Shown: in pieces, positions 25,595 through 27,652 of the stretch
Numbering within the stretch: the first letter of the stretch is position 1
Layout: each line of letters opens with the position of its first letter
Source of the DNA: Leidyana gryllorum EB-2025a
Taxonomy: Eukaryota > Apicomplexa
Direction of reading: 5' to 3'
Assembly (NCBI GenBank): GCA_048772705.1
Contig: JBLWGC010000006.1
Location: 1 to 27,652 of the forward strand
Length of the DNA: 27,652 bases
Translations under genes and position numbers: made by a program
The notes under the pieces: generated by a model
What the model was told of the DNA's origin: nothing
Database searches by the model: none
Seen by the model: the letters and a program-made list of their open reading frames with translations, nothing else

Positions 25595-27652
25595 TGTCCA
25601 GCCAGAATGGAAGTGTGAAATTCCTGCATAATTTCCTTTCGTAGCGTTTCCTCGGGTATCACCACTCTCCCTTCCGGTGAGAAGAGGATGCCTTCCTTTC
25701 TCGTGTGCTCTGGTGGGGTCTGTATGGCGGCGCAGGCCTCCTTTAGTCTTGCCATGAAGTCTGCGGTACACGTTGGAACTGTCGCGTTGTGTTCCTCCGG
25801 TGTGTGTGTGTCTTCCTCACATCCTGCCCCCTGTGTGGTTGTGACGTTCATGACCTGTTGTACTTCTCGGTACGTCGTCTGTTCGCTCCGGCTGAGTAGA
25901 TCTGCTAAGATGTTTTGTTCCCCCGGGATGTAGTCGATGGTGATAGGGAACTGGCTTATTTTGATGAGCCACCTGGTGATCTTGGGTTTCAGTTCTTTTA
26001 GATCCATTAGTGTTGTCAGTGGTTTATGGTCCGTTCTTGCCGTAAAGGGTCGGTTCATGAGGTAATACCTCCATCGTTTGACGGCTGCGTACAGTGCGAA
26101 CAATTCCCTTTCGTGCGTCGGCCATTTCTCTTCCGTTGGATTCAATTTTTTGCTGAAATTTTCAATGATCGTTATCGTGTCGTCCAGTGGATCTTTCTGT
26201 TCTAAGGTGGCCCCGATGCCCGTGAGGCTCGCATCCGTTGTCACTTGAAAGGGGTGATCTGGTTCACCGTCCCCAGCTTCAAGGTTGGTGAGAATGCATT
26301 GGTCAGTTGGGTCCATTCTAGTACTGTTTTCGGTGACCAGTTAATCTTGTCGGTAGGTTTGGTGGAATTCTTGATGATTTCGTGCATCGGAGCGCTCAGT
26401 AGGGCGAACTGGGCCACGAACCGGCTATAATAGGTCATTGCCCCCAGTTGAGTCCGCAGCTCCTTGACTGTATGTAGGGGTATGAGGTTCCGGAAGTTCT
26501 CAAGTCGTTTGGGGTCTGGTCGTATCCCGTTCTCGTCCAGTTGGTGTCCCACGAAGCCTATGGATGACACGAAGAATTCCGACTTCTTTGGGTGTATGAA
26601 CAGTTCATGTTTGCCCAGAATTTCCAGTACTTCGTTGACGTGGTGCGCGTGTTGCTCGACATTATGGCTGTAGATGAGTATATCATCGACGTATGCATAA
26701 ACCGACTTCCCAATAAGTGGTGCGAGTATCTCCGTAACGAACGCGACGAACGCACTCGGCGCATTCCTCAACCCGAAAGGCATCACATTATACTCGAATT
26801 TGCCCATTGGTGTCTGAAAAGCCGTGAGTTCTCTGCATTCCTCCCTGATGAGTATTTGATGAAATCCGGATTGTAGGTCAAGTTTGGAGAACACCTTGGC
26901 TCCCCGCATCTGGATGAGCATCTCCTCAATTCGCGGTAGTGGGAAGGCGTAGAAGATGGTCCGTCTGTTGAGGCGTTGATAATTGGTGACGAGTCGAGAG
27001 ACTGGTGTGTCTTTCTTGGGAACCATGAAGCATGGTGCTCCCCATGGTGATTTGGATCGGCGAATCTTCCCTGCCCTCAGTAGTTCATCTATTTGTTTGG
27101 TGAGTTCTTGGGTTTCTTTCTCTCTGAGGTGGTAGGGCGGTGTGCATATGGGTGGTCCTGGAGTGACTCTGATTTCGAAGTCATGGAAACCCCTGCTGGG
27201 TGGTAGTTGTGTCGGCGGGTGGAACAGGTTCGCAAATTTGTCCACTATCCATCCCTGGTCTCTGGGTATCTTGAGATTGAGGGCGTCGGTGTGTTCCTGT
27301 GGTCCTGAGTGTATGTTGTAGCAACCGGTGAGAGTACATTTCTCCACCACTGTGGTTATTCCTTCTGAGTTGCATCCTACTGCTAGGCCCGCCTTGTGGA
27401 AAGACGGTAAACCCAATATCATGTCTAGGCCAGTAAGTCTTGTGATGTGGGGTTGTAAGTGAATGTGTTGTGCTTGGTTGGTGACCAAAACTACTTCGCA
27501 TTGTCCCAGGGTTTCGATTCCCCCAATCGTGATGCGAATCTGTTTTGAGACCGGTATGTCGAGTCTCTGTGCTGTTGTGCTGTCGATGAGATCCGTGTCT
27601 GCTCCGCTATCCACGAGTACTATAACCGGTTCTTTTGAATATGTCGTTCTAG
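25595..27652 (-). pseudogene. pol: Element H protease, RT and RNase H
   Basis: Read leftwards from the window edge: the protease active site DSGA lies near 27600-27612 (VDSGADTDLIDS). RT follows with WGAPCFMVPKKD (about 27010-27050), FSKLDLQSGFHQI (about 26860-26900), MPFGLRNAP (about 26765-26795) and catalytic YVDD at 26682-26693. RNase H has TTDASLTGIGATLEQ (about 26200-26245), HERELFALYAAVKRW and RTDHKPLTTL (about 26010-26040). The start of the integrase zinc-binding region (HTSILAGHL) abuts element G at 25595. Gag lies beyond the window. About one break is present before the G insertion. Confidence 0.88.

Larger units (their letters stand above)
18898..27652 (-). mobile_element. Element H: chromovirus split by element G
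   Basis: This Ty3/Gypsy chromovirus on the minus strand runs off the right edge of the window. Read leftwards: protease (DSGA at the edge), RT, RNase H, integrase start, then nested element G (20367-25589 with its CTAAG duplication), then the rest of integrase, the chromodomain, a polypurine tract (AGAGGGGGAGGAG, minus strand, 19113-19125) and the 3' LTR (18898-19112). Apart from G, its frames are long and open, with about one or two further breaks, so it was probably not very old when G landed. Gag and the 5' LTR lie beyond the window. Confidence 0.88.

Overview
This window is eukaryotic, intergenic, repeat-rich DNA. Almost all of it is a nest of Ty3/Gypsy LTR retrotransposons of the chromovirus type (gag; then protease, reverse transcriptase, RNase H, integrase; then a C-terminal chromodomain). 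Standard-code reading frames, GT-AG-like splice sites in the one non-LTR island, 5-bp target duplications and LTRs with TG...CA ends all fit a nuclear genome. The sequence alone does not tell which eukaryotic group it comes from. No tRNA, rRNA, CRISPR or bacterial-type operon was seen.

Layout, left to right. 1-445: G-poor flank of unknown nature. Element A (+, about 446-5796): an old, much-broken chromovirus with two later LTR insertions, S1 (4029-4631) and S2 (5142-5297). Element B (-, 5805-10622): its two ends are inverted copies of the same LTR plus gag start; it carries a later insertion, S4 (8615-8799). Element E (+, 10623-13474): a pol remnant of another lineage, interrupted by solo LTR S3 (12449-12805). 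Element F (+, 13475-17332): a gag tail, a completely open 1082-residue pol and a 3' LTR. 17333-18897: a non-LTR island with antisense exon-like blocks and tiny putative introns. Element H (-, 18898 to beyond the right edge): a chromovirus split by element G (+, 20367-25589), a young copy with two near-identical LTRs and a CTAAG target duplication.

The most notable structure is shared by the whole group. The gag start codon lies inside the LTR, and the tRNA primer-binding site (TGGTAGCAGTG) is translated as part of gag (Thr-Gly-Ser-Ser). In six of seven LTRs the distance from the gag ATG to the LTR end leaves remainder 1 when divided by 3, so the frame across the LTR/PBS boundary is kept although the LTRs are otherwise different. 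At the other end, the LTR's first bases TGTAA or TGTAG supply the pol stop codon in A and E, while in G pol runs on into the 3' LTR. Most LTRs also carry a strong GTGTCTCCGG...CCGGAGACAC hairpin just upstream of the gag start. Together these suggest a lineage whose coding region is packed from LTR to LTR and which may have structured-RNA control of translation or packaging.

Relative order of events, from nesting: A is older than S1 and S2; B is older than S4; E is older than S3; H is older than G. G, and the two ends of B, differ by only about 1-2 percent between their repeat copies and are the youngest datable insertions.
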